Positions 17,594 through 26,695 of a DNA stretch of 64,000 bases are shown in pieces. The position numbers and the translations under genes are program-made. The stretch's first letter is position 1; each line of letters starts with the position of its first letter. Below the pieces are notes generated by a model that searched no databases, was not told the DNA's origin, and worked only from the letters and a program-made list of their open reading frames with translations. This stretch comes from JACKOB01 sp024234575 (lineage in GTDB: Bacteria; Pseudomonadota; Gammaproteobacteria; Pseudomonadales; Oleiphilaceae), in assembly GCA_051208035.1 (NCBI GenBank), contig JBPJFZ010000003.1, positions 1 through 64,000 of the forward strand, written 5' to 3'.

Positions 17594-18844
17594 ATGACTC
17601 AACAAGGAATTACGCACAACACGGCTTCATTACAAGAGGCTAGCGCAAAGGACAAGCGATGGAGCAAGCTTAAAAAATACTGGTATCTGGTGACGTTAAT
17701 TGTGCCTGCAATTACCATCGGATCGGCACTGATGGCGGTACAAACGGGTTATGGTCAGTGGCTGTGGGCATTGGCTGTGGTTTTTTGGGTGGTCATCCCT
17801 ATCGTTGATTTTGTCTTCGATGAAGACCCTTACAACCCAACCGATGAAGAGCAGGCGCAGTTGCTGGAAAACAGCAGCTATTACAAGAATATCCTCTACG
17901 CCGCGACAGTTTTGCAGTGGGTGGGGCTGTTTGCGATGACCTATGCGGCGGTACTGGGAGACTTTTCGTGGTTTAACATCGTGGGTGCTTTCTTAAGCGT
18001 GGGGGCGATGCATGCGGTAGGTTTAACCATGAGTCATGAGCTGGGGCATAAACTGAATGATAAAACTCAGGTGATATTTGCGCAGGTGTGTTCGGCAGTG
18101 TCCGGTTATGCGCATTTTAATATTGAGCACAACAAAGGCCACCATAAGGACGTGGCGACGCCAGATGACCCGGCATCTTCTCGTATGGGTGAAAACATTT
18201 ACAAATTTGCGATACGTGAATTACCCGGTGCCGCGAAAAGAGGCTGGACATTAGAAGCCGAGCGCTTGAAAAGACAGGGCCGATCAGTTTTCTCGTTGCA
18301 CAATGAGCTTATCCAAACATCTTTGATTACCGTTGCAGGTTATGGCGCGATGGTCTTGTTATTTGGTGTCGAAGCCTTGCCATTTTTGTTACTGACGGCA
18401 GCATATGGCTGGTTTCAGCTAACGATGGCTAATTACATCGAGCACTACGGGTTAATGCGTCAGGTAGGAGAAAATGGCCGGTTTGAAAGATGTCAGCCGA
18501 AGCATTCCTGGAATACAAATTTCAAAGCGTCCAACTTGTTGACGTTACATTTACAGCGACATTCGGATCACCACGCACACCCAACGCGTCCTTATCAATT
18601 GTTGCGCGACTATGCGGACGCTCCGTCTTTGCCCCAGGGTTATCCGGCAATGATGGGGATGAGCCTTATCCCTAATGCCTGGAGACGTATCATGGATCAC
18701 CGTGTTGTTGAGTGGGCAGAGGGCGACATGACAAGAGTGAATATGGACCCTGCACATAAGGATGAGCTGTTTGCAAAATACCATCGTGCTGCTGAGGTTG
18801 CGGTCGATACCAGCGACAGCGAAGGTAAGGCCGCCGCGGCCTGA
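17594..18844 (+). CDS. alkB: Alkane 1-monooxygenase AlkB
   Basis: Integral-membrane non-haem di-iron hydroxylase that converts medium/long-chain n-alkanes to 1-alkanols with electrons from rubredoxin. All histidine signatures are intact: HELGHK (148-153), EHNKGHH (178-184), NYIEHYG (280-286) and LQRHSDHHA (320-328). About six membrane helices; 416 residues is typical. AAGGGGAAGGA provides a strong ribosome-binding site. It heads an apparent operon with two rubredoxins, rubredoxin reductase and the AlkS-type activator, so the electron chain and regulator are complete within 6 kb. Confidence 0.97.
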   Translation: MTQQGITHNTASLQEASAKDKRWSKLKKYWYLVTLIVPAITIGSALMAVQTGYGQWLWALAVVFWVVIPIVDFVFDEDPYNPTDEEQAQLLENSSYYKNILYAATVLQWVGLFAMTYAAVLGDFSWFNIVGAFLSVGAMHAVGLTMSHELGHKLNDKTQVIFAQVCSAVSGYAHFNIEHNKGHHKDVATPDDPASSRMGENIYKFAIRELPGAAKRGWTLEAERLKRQGRSVFSLHNELIQTSLITVAGYGAMVLLFGVEALPFLLLTAAYGWFQLTMANYIEHYGLMRQVGENGRFERCQPKHSWNTNFKASNLLTLHLQRHSDHHAHPTRPYQLLRDYADAPSLPQGYPAMMGMSLIPNAWRRIMDHRVVEWAEGDMTRVNMDPAHKDELFAKYHRAAEVAVDTSDSEGKAAAA

Positions 18845-18918
18845 GTCGAGTAAAGGTGAATGGCTTGGGCGGTGTAAAAGCTGTCTGAGCTGATAAAAGT
18901 TTATTGAACAGGATGAAA

Positions 18919-19092
18919 ATGATGGCCAAGTATCAGTGCCCGGATTGTGGGTATATCTATGATGAACATTATGGTTGTGAGCGGGAAGGTTATAACGCAG
19001 GAACACTCTGGTCAGAGCTGCCGGAAGACTTTCCTTGTCCGGATTGCTTTGTGCGAGACAAGCCCGATTTTGAGAAAATTTCAGAAGGCTAG
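18919..19092 (+). CDS. Rubredoxin 1 (AlkG1-type)
   Basis: A 57-residue one-iron protein with CPDC near the start and a second CPDC (in FPCPDCFVRDKPDF), the four Cys that ligate iron. After the second Cys pair there is one extra residue (FVRDK) compared with canonical rubredoxins, the insertion described for AlkG1-type rubredoxins, which generally cannot support AlkB in complementation tests. The start is set at 18919, with CAGGA 6 bases upstream; the ATG at 18922 is equally possible. Downstream of alkB by 74 bases. Confidence 0.93.
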   Translation: MMAKYQCPDCGYIYDEHYGCEREGYNAGTLWSELPEDFPCPDCFVRDKPDFEKISEG

Positions 19093-19127
19093 TCTCTGGT
19101 AGTTTTTACGTATTAAGGAAAGCAATA

Positions 19128-19298
19128 ATGAGTTTCAGAAAGTACTGTTGTATCACTTGCGATACTGTTTATGACGAAGCGACAGGTTGGCCTGAAGAGG
19201 GTATTGCACCGGGTACCCGCTGGGAAGATATCCCGGATGATTGGACCTGTCCCGAGTGCTCGGCATCGAAGTCTGATTTTTATTTGATGGAAGCATAG
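19128..19298 (+). CDS. Rubredoxin 2 (AlkG2-type), electron donor to AlkB
   Basis: A 56-residue gene with AAGGA 8 bases before its ATG. Iron ligands are CITC and CPEC. The segment after the second pair (CSASKSDF) has the canonical spacing, without the extra residue of rubredoxin 1, so this is the copy predicted to pass electrons from AlkT to AlkB. Both rubredoxins lack the usual Gly after the second CxxC (Phe and Ser instead). It lies 35 bases after rubredoxin 1 and 23 before alkT. Confidence 0.94.
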   Translation: MSFRKYCCITCDTVYDEATGWPEEGIAPGTRWEDIPDDWTCPECSASKSDFYLMEA

Positions 19299-19321
19299 GC
19301 CAAGACCAGGGAGACGCAATC

Positions 19322-20596
19322 ATGAATCCAATCGTAATTATAGGCTCTGGACATGCGGGGCTAACGCTGGCCAGAGAGTTAAGAGCCAAGTCATCAGATG
19401 TCCCCCTGGTGGTATTGAGCAAAGAAGAAATTTGCGCCTACTACAAGCCCAATCTCTCGAAAGCACTATCAATGGGAAAAACACCGGCACAGCTGATCAT
19501 GAAAGATGCCTCGGTGTTGAGTAAAGAGCTGACCGCAACTCTGATAGGGCGCGTAGAGGTGCAGAATATTGATCATAAAGCCCGGCGCGTCCGCTACAGA
19601 ACCGAGCAGGGCGAGATACATCAGCTTGATTATCAGGCGTTAGTGCTGGCAACAGGTGCCAGCCCGATTCAGTTGCCGGTTGAGAAAAGTTCATCGGTGC
19701 CTTTTCTAGCGATCAACAATTTAAATGATTATCGGACATTTAGAAATGCTATTGAAGGTAAGAAAAGAGTTCTGATCATCGGTGCGGGTTTTGTTGGTTG
19801 TGAGTTAGCCAGTGACCTCAGTGGTGCGGGTTATGAGGTGCAGGTCGTGGATAAAGGCCAGTGGCCTTTGCAGCGAGCTATACCAGAGGTGATCGGCAGC
19901 ACCATTAAAAAAGCGATGGCGGAAAATGGTGTGCAATGGCACTTTGGTAAAACCGTAGAGGCCGCACGTTGGGCTGGCATTGACCAGCAAACGCAGGCGG
20001 GAAAACCTGTTGAGGTGACGTTGTCTGATGGCACCGTGCTTGAAACTGACATTATTATCTCGGCGGTAGGGCTTAAGGCTGAAACCAAGTTAGCCATCGA
20101 TGCGGGCTTAAGTGTTGGTCAGGGGGTTGTCATTGATAGTTTTTCGCAAACATCTCAGGAGCATATCTATGCACTGGGTGATTGCGTGCAGTACGAAGGT
20201 AGCAGTATGCCTTTTATCGCACCAGCAACCCAAAGCGCGAAAGCCTTGGCACAAACTTTAACGGGTACACCAACAGCGTTTAAATTGCCGGCGATGGCGG
20301 TAGCGGTGAAAATCAGCGCTTGCCCAACGGTGATGTGGCCCTCCGTAAAAAGTCGTGGTGTTTGGGAGGTGCAGGGTGCAGGTATGGATCTGGAAGCGCA
20401 TTTTATGGATGAGCACGGTAGCATTATCGGGTTCGCCCTGACCGGGGCCTGTATCGCTCAGAAAAATGTGTTGAGCAAGCGTTGCCTTGACGAAGCAGAG
20501 CGAAAAAATGAGGCCCAGTCCGCAGAAGTTACGACCAATAATCTGAATCTGCCTAATTATCGTGAGTCGATCGTAGCAAAAACGGCTATGCTGTAG
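19322..20596 (+). CDS. alkT: Rubredoxin-NAD(+) reductase AlkT
   Basis: FAD enzyme that moves electrons from NADH to rubredoxin. The FAD-binding motif is IIGSGHAGLTLAREL at the N-terminus, the NADH-binding motif LIIGAGFVGCELASDLSGAG near residues 144-163, and the C-terminal FAD contact YALGDCVQ. YYKPNLSKA (about 40-48) is typical of rubredoxin reductases. 424 residues, with a C-terminal extension of about 35 residues. GGGAG precedes the ATG. Confidence 0.93.
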   Translation: MNPIVIIGSGHAGLTLARELRAKSSDVPLVVLSKEEICAYYKPNLSKALSMGKTPAQLIMKDASVLSKELTATLIGRVEVQNIDHKARRVRYRTEQGEIHQLDYQALVLATGASPIQLPVEKSSSVPFLAINNLNDYRTFRNAIEGKKRVLIIGAGFVGCELASDLSGAGYEVQVVDKGQWPLQRAIPEVIGSTIKKAMAENGVQWHFGKTVEAARWAGIDQQTQAGKPVEVTLSDGTVLETDIIISAVGLKAETKLAIDAGLSVGQGVVIDSFSQTSQEHIYALGDCVQYEGSSMPFIAPATQSAKALAQTLTGTPTAFKLPAMAVAVKISACPTVMWPSVKSRGVWEVQGAGMDLEAHFMDEHGSIIGFALTGACIAQKNVLSKRCLDEAERKNEAQSAEVTTNNLNLPNYRESIVAKTAML

Positions 20597-20620
20597 TCTA
20601 AACTTTAAGCACCTGCGAAT

Positions 20621-23365
20621 GTGGGTGATTATATCCGCTTTGGATTCAATGTCGTTCAAATGCCACGGGTTATGCCAGACAATACCATCTACGATACCGA
20701 TATTTCTCCGCCAGCTCTCGGCCAACATTTGGTCCGAGAGCACCTGTTGCGGCAGTTTCGAAACAGCCCTAAAAAGCTGACACTAATTCAGGCGCCGCCT
20801 GGGTATGGTAAAACTGCACTTCTCACGCAGATTTTTAAGAATGAACCGGTTGCCAGTGCGTGGGTTAACCTGCGCGCGGCAGATAACGACCCGGTTAATT
20901 TTATTCATAAGCTAAGCGCCGCCATTAGCGATACGGCTCCACAATCGCAAAGTAACGTCAATCAGCAGCTGGGAGGTTTGGCACCGCCGTCTTTCGTACC
21001 CTGGATTCGGTCTCGTGTTGCTGAAATGAATCGTCATGCACGCTTTCATGTTTATCTCAACGATGTAGATTTCGTCAGCAACCCCGTGACTTTGGAGTTG
21101 ATAGAGAACCTGGTTCAGGCGAGCCGGGCCAGTGTGAGATTTTTCGTTACCGCGACGCAAACGGTAGAGTTCTCTTACGCGAATCTGCTTATCGAAAATC
21201 AGGTGGCAAGTGTTAATCAGCAGTCGTTGCGTTTTGATACTGCCGATACCCAAGCCTACTATTTGATGGTGCAGGGTACTGATCTGGCAGAAAAAACGGC
21301 GCAAACATTAACCGATATTTGTGAGGGGTGGCCTGCAGCGATTTCGTTTGCAGTGAACACACTTAGCAACGAAGCCCAGATAGTCGAGCTGATTAGTGAG
21401 CTGAGTAGCATTCAAAAAGCGTTTGACCGGTATTTTATCGAACGTATTTTCGAACGCCAAACGGCAGAGATTCAGCAATTAATGCTGCGTTTATGTCTGT
21501 TGGACCGATTTAGCATACCGCTGACCCAGCAACTCAGTGATAGTCCCCAACACAGTCGTGAGTTTGCCGCTTATATTCAAAACCATACATTTATTACGCC
21601 GATAGACGCTTCCGGTAAGTGGTTTCGTTTTCATCAGTTGTTTAATTTGTTTCTGAAGTCCCGGTGCGAGCAGACGCTAACAGAATCACAGCGATCATAT
21701 TGGCAGCTAAAGGCCGCAGATTGGTTTGCCTCTGAAGGACAAATGGAGGAGGCGATTCAACTGGCGATGCAGGCGGGGGCGGCTGAGCAGGCCGCAACCT
21801 GGATGGAGCGTGCTTTTCCCATGGTGGTTGTGCGCCTTGGTAAACACGTGACCTATGCGAATTGGTTTTTGGATCTCAGTGATAAGGCTATCGAAAATTT
21901 TCCTCGTGTCAGAATTGGTTATATTTGGTCGTTAACCGCACGCCGTCAATATATGGCAGTGGCCGAGCAGGTTTCATGGTTGCAACAGCATAAAGGCCGT
22001 TATGATCGGGATATAGTGGAGGAAATTGATCGCACTTCCAGTCTTATTCTATGTGCCATGAAAGGCCTGCAGGATGATGCCAAAAGTGGTGACCCGCTGG
22101 TAACCCAGTGGCTTGAAAAATGGAGCGATGTTTCATCTTTTCGACAGCAGGATGATTATCACTATGAGTCAGGATTGGCCTATTTGCTGAAAGGTTTTAG
22201 CGCTAAATGCCTGTCTGATTTTAAAGGGGCACGTTTTGCCTTGAATCAGGCGCTTAGTCATTTCGAAGCCTATGGTTCTTATTATGGGCAGGCATGGGCC
22301 AGGTCGCTGCTTGCGGTTACCTACGCCAAACAAGGCTTTCACCACGAAGCGCAGATGGAAGCGCAGGAAGGTTATCAAATCGCAAAAACGCATCTGGGCG
22401 AGAACTCACACTCGGGCTATGGCCTGGCGGCGTTGCTGGGGGCCATCCACTATGAACACGATGAGTTGGACTTGGCCCGTAACTACTTAACCGATTGTCT
22501 TGAATCGCTAAAAGAGCAAAGCGCTACGGATCTGTTGTCTGCCGCTTACGAAACCAGTGCCCGGTTATTTATGCAGCAGCAATCTTTCGAAGAGGGCTTG
22601 GGGTTCTTAAAAGATGGCATTAAGTGGGCCGAAGCCCAACGACTCGAACGGCTTAAAAACAAGCTGGTAGATGAGCTTATCGTCTGGCTGCTTCGCTTGC
22701 AGCGCCGGTTTGAAGCAGAGCAATACGCCAGCCAGTATGACCTCATTCTGAAAACAGCGAATGATTTCGAACCTTCTCGCACGCTGCACAGGGTGTGTGC
22801 TCGCAGTATTGTGTATATCTGGCTTGATCGTGAGCGATATGACGATGCTGTGGCGGTGTTAAACCAGCTGTTAGTGAAAAGCCGGGAAGTTAATCAACAG
22901 CGTAAAACGGTTCTGTTTTTATCAGTATTGTCGATAGCCGAGCGTGCCCGTGGTAACAAAGATGTTGCCCTGGCGACACTGCGAGATGCGGTACTGTTGG
23001 CATCAAGTCAGCGCTATATTCGCTTGCTTGTTGATGAGCCCAGATTGCACGCAGGAATTCAGGAAATCAGTCAGCTACGTAAGAACAGTGAAAGTTCACT
23101 ACCTGACAGCGGCTTTATCAAATCTCTGGTACAAAAAACAGCGAGTTTAACAGCCGAAGCATCACCCTCAGTTGAACCCTTGACCGGCAAAGAAATGGAA
23201 ATCATCCAGTTTCTGGAAGGCGGCTTGGCAAACAAGCAAATTGCTGCCGAACTGTTTATTTCTGAAGGGACGCTAAAGTGGCACTTGCATAATATTTATT
23301 CGAAACTTGGCGTGCGTAATCGCACTCAGGCGTTGGCAGAGGGCAGGAAGCAAGGATATTTGTAG
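20621..23365 (+). CDS. alkS: AlkS-type LuxR/MalT-family transcriptional activator
   Basis: Large STAND-type regulator (914 residues): Walker A APPGYGKT at 58-65, NB-ARC-like ATPase domain to about 350, TPR-like helical repeats about 370-820, and a C-terminal LuxR helix-turn-helix (LTGKEMEIIQFLEGGLANKQIA...FISEGTLKWH...LGVRNRTQA). The last gene of the alk cluster, 24 bases after alkT. In Pseudomonas, AlkS activates alkB in response to alkanes; the same role is inferred, with the palindrome at 17470 as candidate site. The start is uncertain: GTG at 20621 lacks a clear ribosome-binding site; ATGs at 20660 and 20672 are alternatives. Confidence 0.88.
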   Translation: MGDYIRFGFNVVQMPRVMPDNTIYDTDISPPALGQHLVREHLLRQFRNSPKKLTLIQAPPGYGKTALLTQIFKNEPVASAWVNLRAADNDPVNFIHKLSAAISDTAPQSQSNVNQQLGGLAPPSFVPWIRSRVAEMNRHARFHVYLNDVDFVSNPVTLELIENLVQASRASVRFFVTATQTVEFSYANLLIENQVASVNQQSLRFDTADTQAYYLMVQGTDLAEKTAQTLTDICEGWPAAISFAVNTLSNEAQIVELISELSSIQKAFDRYFIERIFERQTAEIQQLMLRLCLLDRFSIPLTQQLSDSPQHSREFAAYIQNHTFITPIDASGKWFRFHQLFNLFLKSRCEQTLTESQRSYWQLKAADWFASEGQMEEAIQLAMQAGAAEQAATWMERAFPMVVVRLGKHVTYANWFLDLSDKAIENFPRVRIGYIWSLTARRQYMAVAEQVSWLQQHKGRYDRDIVEEIDRTSSLILCAMKGLQDDAKSGDPLVTQWLEKWSDVSSFRQQDDYHYESGLAYLLKGFSAKCLSDFKGARFALNQALSHFEAYGSYYGQAWARSLLAVTYAKQGFHHEAQMEAQEGYQIAKTHLGENSHSGYGLAALLGAIHYEHDELDLARNYLTDCLESLKEQSATDLLSAAYETSARLFMQQQSFEEGLGFLKDGIKWAEAQRLERLKNKLVDELIVWLLRLQRRFEAEQYASQYDLILKTANDFEPSRTLHRVCARSIVYIWLDRERYDDAVAVLNQLLVKSREVNQQRKTVLFLSVLSIAERARGNKDVALATLRDAVLLASSQRYIRLLVDEPRLHAGIQEISQLRKNSESSLPDSGFIKSLVQKTASLTAEASPSVEPLTGKEMEIIQFLEGGLANKQIAAELFISEGTLKWHLHNIYSKLGVRNRTQALAEGRKQGYL

Positions 23366-23445
23366 TGGCTATTGAGCGGTGGCAGCCCTTTGAGTGTCGC
23401 GCGATGCACTAACTCCAGCTGCCACTTCTAACAGGTTACCGGTAC

Positions 23446-24336
23446 TTAGTTCGAGCCTTTGATGGCCTCGTATCGTGCTAACAGTTGGCGCGCACTGTGC
23501 ACCACGGGTAAATCGATCATTTTTCCTTTGTATTCCACCGCCCCTTTGCCTTCTTTAAGGCCATCTTCAAAGGCTTGTACTAAGCCTCTGGCATGAGCAA
23601 CTTCTTCATCAGAGGGCGTAAGCACGTCATTGAGAATGGCCGCTTGCGTTGGATGAATGCAAAATGCACCGACAAATCCTAGCTGTTTAGCGAACAGGAT
23701 TGTTTCTCTAAAAGCGATGAGATCGCTGTAATCGGCGATTGAGCCGGGGAACCCAAGAGGCACAATGCCCGCACGACGACAGGCGTAGGCGATTAGCTGG
23801 TTAGGCAGCTGCAACGTAGCAGGAATTGATGCCATGCCTGCAGACGCAGAAAAATCTTCCGAGCCTAGTGTTACCGAAACCACTCGCGGGTGGGCGCTGG
23901 CGATTTCATCCAGAACCGGCAATGCCTCTACTGACTCAATCATGGCGATTAGCCGCGTATGCCCTGCTGTCATGCCGCGCTCGGATTCGAGCACTGCAAT
24001 AATATCGGCGATGTGCTGAACCTGCCTTGGGCACTCGACTTTTGGTATCACAATAGCCGCAACGGCCGGGTTTATGGCCGCTTCGAGGTCAAGTTTGGCC
24101 AGTGACTCTTCAAGATTGATACGTACCAGCGCTGCGGCACCATCCACAGACACTTGCTGTGCTGCGGCCACAACTTTGCTGCGGGCGATAGCTTTTTCTG
24201 CCAGTGGCACGCTGTCTTCCAGATCAAGAATATAGGCGTCTGCACCACGGGTATGTGCTTTAGCGACAAACTTGTCGATATGTACGGGAATAAACAGCAG
24301 GGATCGCCATCCCGGATAAGGCTGTCGTTCACTCAT
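23446..24336 (-). CDS. CitE-type acyl-CoA lyase, probable citramalyl-CoA lyase
   Basis: A 296-residue TIM-barrel lyase of the HpcH/CitE family. Visible: RSLLFIP (11-17), DLEDSV (38-43), Arg72 in VRIN, PKVE (98-101), Glu134 in MIESVEA and Asp161 in GSEDFSASAGM, the last two being the Mg2+ ligands. The short length matches citramalyl-CoA/citrate-lyase-beta-like enzymes rather than the longer malyl-CoA/beta-methylmalyl-CoA lyases (about 320-350). As last gene of a minus-strand set with mct and meh it most likely cleaves citramalyl-CoA to acetyl-CoA and pyruvate. Beta-methylmalyl-CoA or malyl-CoA cleavage cannot be excluded by sequence alone. Confidence 0.8.
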   Translation of the reverse strand: MSERQPYPGWRSLLFIPVHIDKFVAKAHTRGADAYILDLEDSVPLAEKAIARSKVVAAAQQVSVDGAAALVRINLEESLAKLDLEAAINPAVAAIVIPKVECPRQVQHIADIIAVLESERGMTAGHTRLIAMIESVEALPVLDEIASAHPRVVSVTLGSEDFSASAGMASIPATLQLPNQLIAYACRRAGIVPLGFPGSIADYSDLIAFRETILFAKQLGFVGAFCIHPTQAAILNDVLTPSDEEVAHARGLVQAFEDGLKEGKGAVEYKGKMIDLPVVHSARQLLARYEAIKGSN

Positions 24337-24384
24337 TTTTATTACTCCTTGGTGTATTCGTTCATGTACTTTGAGTCGACTCTA

Positions 24385-25236
24385 TTAATCGGCAAGCTCG
24401 GCATCCAGTTTCATGCATAGGGCGTTTTGGCTATCGGCAGACCAAAGACTAAGGCTATTGCCTTCTCTTTTACCTTCAACCTTAAAGGGTGAGGTATCGA
24501 AAGTTGGGCGTACCGCACGAAAGCGGAAGCTGGCGATTTTATCTACCGGACATTGCTGGCGCTTCAGCTCCATCAATAATGTCACCAATAACGGCCCATG
24601 CACTACCAATGCTGGATAGAGTTCTTCCTGTATGGCGTAAGTGCGATCGTAGTGAATGCGGTGGCCGTTATACGTCAAAGCCGAGTAGCGAAACAGTAAC
24701 ACTGGGTCTGGGGTAATTGTCTGCTGCCACTGTGCATCTTCCGGCGCTGGCTTCACAGGTGGTTGGGGGGCATCGGCGGCAGGCTGTTCACGATAAACAA
24801 TATTCTGCACCTGGTTGATGCAAAGGTCCTGGTTTTGAAATATTTCGTGTCTGACGTTAACAAAGACCAGCGCGCCGGTGCTGCCGGACTTTAGTTCTAC
24901 CGACTCGATCGTGGAGACACGCTTAGCTGGCTGGCCAATAATAAGCGGTTTGAGAATTTCGGCTTCCCCGGCTGCCCACATTCTTCTGGGCAGCGGTACC
25001 GGTGGTAAAAATCCACCTTTAGCAGGGTGCCCATCGGCACCGGTAGCACTCGCCTGCGGTGTTGGTAAAAAGTACAACCATTCCCAAAACACAGGCAGTT
25101 CATCGCCTTTGTTTGGCAGTGTGGCATTGCCTAATGCAGCGGCCAAGGCTCGGGCAGGAAAGAGCGTAATGTCATCTTCCAGCGTTTCCTGTTTACCGAC
25201 CCAGGTTTGTAAGTGATTGATATCAATTGAAGACAT
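24385..25236 (-). CDS. meh: Mesaconyl-C4-CoA hydratase-like double-hotdog dehydratase
   Basis: A 283-residue fusion of an N-terminal FAS1-like dehydratase domain (about 10-150, with PLIIGQPAKRVSTIESVELK) and a C-terminal MaoC hotdog (about 180-275). The hydratase catalytic segment is LFRYSALTYNGHRIHYD (181-197), as in HTD2-type enzymes. Length and order match Meh of the Chloroflexus 3-hydroxypropionate bicycle (hydrates mesaconyl-C4-CoA to citramalyl-CoA). Position between mct and a CitE-type lyase supports this. Many related MaoC proteins have other substrates, so the exact substrate is inferred from context. It lies 48 bases before the lyase start. Confidence 0.82.
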   Translation of the reverse strand: MSSIDINHLQTWVGKQETLEDDITLFPARALAAALGNATLPNKGDELPVFWEWLYFLPTPQASATGADGHPAKGGFLPPVPLPRRMWAAGEAEILKPLIIGQPAKRVSTIESVELKSGSTGALVFVNVRHEIFQNQDLCINQVQNIVYREQPAADAPQPPVKPAPEDAQWQQTITPDPVLLFRYSALTYNGHRIHYDRTYAIQEELYPALVVHGPLLVTLLMELKRQQCPVDKIASFRFRAVRPTFDTSPFKVEGKREGNSLSLWSADSQNALCMKLDAELAD

Positions 25237-25309
25237 GGTATTCCCTGATTCCTGATGTAAGATTATTTGCTCGTATTGCTTTGCCTAAAAGTTAATGGTC
25301 GGCAATTAT

Positions 25310-26539
25310 TCAGGCACCTGCCACAATGCCTTTATCGTGTAGTTGTCCGATTTGCGAAGATTGCAGGCCCAGTACATCCGCCAGCACTTCATCGGTATTT
25401 TCACCCAGTTGCGGCGCTGGTTTTGCGGGTGTTCTGGTGAACGCCGAGAAATCCCAGGGGGCACCTGCCGCTAAATAGCTGCCAATACCCGGTTGATCGA
25501 CATCATTAAACATCGGGTTGGCAACAGAGCAATCGGCATTGGTTTCAACCATCTGCTTGATCGTTTGGTACTGACTCCAGCAGACGCCGTTTTTGTTGAA
25601 ACTTGCTTCGACTTCGGTGAAGTTTCTTTTGGCAATCCACTGACCGATTATGTTGGAAATTTCTTCCCTTGCCTCGAAACGGCAGCCTTCCTGAGACAAA
25701 TCGAGGTTCAGCTGTTGCGCCAGGGCTGCCATCGCCTCCGTTGACTCTGTTGCCACGCAGAGAGATTTCCATTGTCGTGAGGTCAGGCCAATCACCATCA
25801 CTCTGGCACCGTCAGCACAAAGAAAGTCACGACCAAATGCACCAAACAGATAATTGCCATAGCGCGGACGATCTTTACCAAGCTGTGCTTCTGCAATAAA
25901 TCCCAGGTGTCCCATTACGGCCATGGCGGCATCGGCTAAGGCGAGCTTAATGTGTTGGCCTGCACCACTGCGATAACGATGACGTTCAGCGGCAAGCAGG
26001 CCAACTGCAGCCATTTGCCCCGTAACTAAATCCCAGGCGGGCAGTACGTGGTTGCTGGGCTCGCCGTTGGCGCCGCTGCCGGTAATAAATGGCAGGCCAA
26101 TGGCGGGATTCACTGTGTAGTCAACCGCTGAGCCACCGTGACGGTCGCCCTGAATCGTCAGCTGAATAAGGTCGGGGCGCTGTGCGCAAAGTTCTTCGTA
26201 GGACAGCCAGCCTTTGGGGGGGAAGTTTGTCAGCAGCATACCCGCCTCTTTGCCTGGTGCGGTTATGATTTGTTTGGCCAATGCAGAGCCTTCAGGGTCG
26301 CGAAAGTTAATGGCTACCGAACGCTTTGATTTATTCAGACCAGCCCAAAAGAGGCTGACGTTATCCTCGGTTACAGGCCAGCGACGGTAGTCAAGGCCAC
26401 CGCCAATGTTGTCGATACGAATAACATCAGCCCCTAGTTGGGCAAGTGTCATGCCTCCTAGAGGGGCGGCAACGAAGGCTGAGGCTTCTACTATCCGCAT
26501 TCCGGAGAGAATGCCTGATCCTGAGGAAGTATTTTGCAT
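25310..26539 (-). CDS. mct: Mesaconyl-CoA C1-C4 CoA transferase (CaiB/BaiF family)
   Basis: A 409-residue class III CoA transferase. The opening VEASAFVAAPLGGMTLAQLG, IGGGLDYRRWPVT, FWAGLNKSKRS, VDYTVNP and the end HDKGIVAG closely follow, as far as I can recall it, the Chloroflexus mesaconyl-CoA C1-C4 transferase, and the length is the same. The catalytic Asp expected in the family is Asp170 in LPAWDLVTGQ. This enzyme moves CoA within mesaconate from C1 to C4. First gene of the minus-strand set; meh follows after 73 bases. Divergently transcribed from a reductase gene at 26696. Other CaiB substrates are possible but fit the neighbours less well. Confidence 0.85.
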   Translation of the reverse strand: MQNTSSGSGILSGMRIVEASAFVAAPLGGMTLAQLGADVIRIDNIGGGLDYRRWPVTEDNVSLFWAGLNKSKRSVAINFRDPEGSALAKQIITAPGKEAGMLLTNFPPKGWLSYEELCAQRPDLIQLTIQGDRHGGSAVDYTVNPAIGLPFITGSGANGEPSNHVLPAWDLVTGQMAAVGLLAAERHRYRSGAGQHIKLALADAAMAVMGHLGFIAEAQLGKDRPRYGNYLFGAFGRDFLCADGARVMVIGLTSRQWKSLCVATESTEAMAALAQQLNLDLSQEGCRFEAREEISNIIGQWIAKRNFTEVEASFNKNGVCWSQYQTIKQMVETNADCSVANPMFNDVDQPGIGSYLAAGAPWDFSAFTRTPAKPAPQLGENTDEVLADVLGLQSSQIGQLHDKGIVAGA

Positions 26540-26695
26540 GGCAATGTACCCTTTGCTTAAGCGGTGAGAGCATTTGGGGAAACGTCCTTAATGGATTATG
26601 ATTTCCCTTTCTAATTGTTGGGCGAAGAATAAACCAGCGGTTGCCATAAATCCACGCTAACGAATGCGTTCGCGCTGAATGAACCAGGGAGTCTC

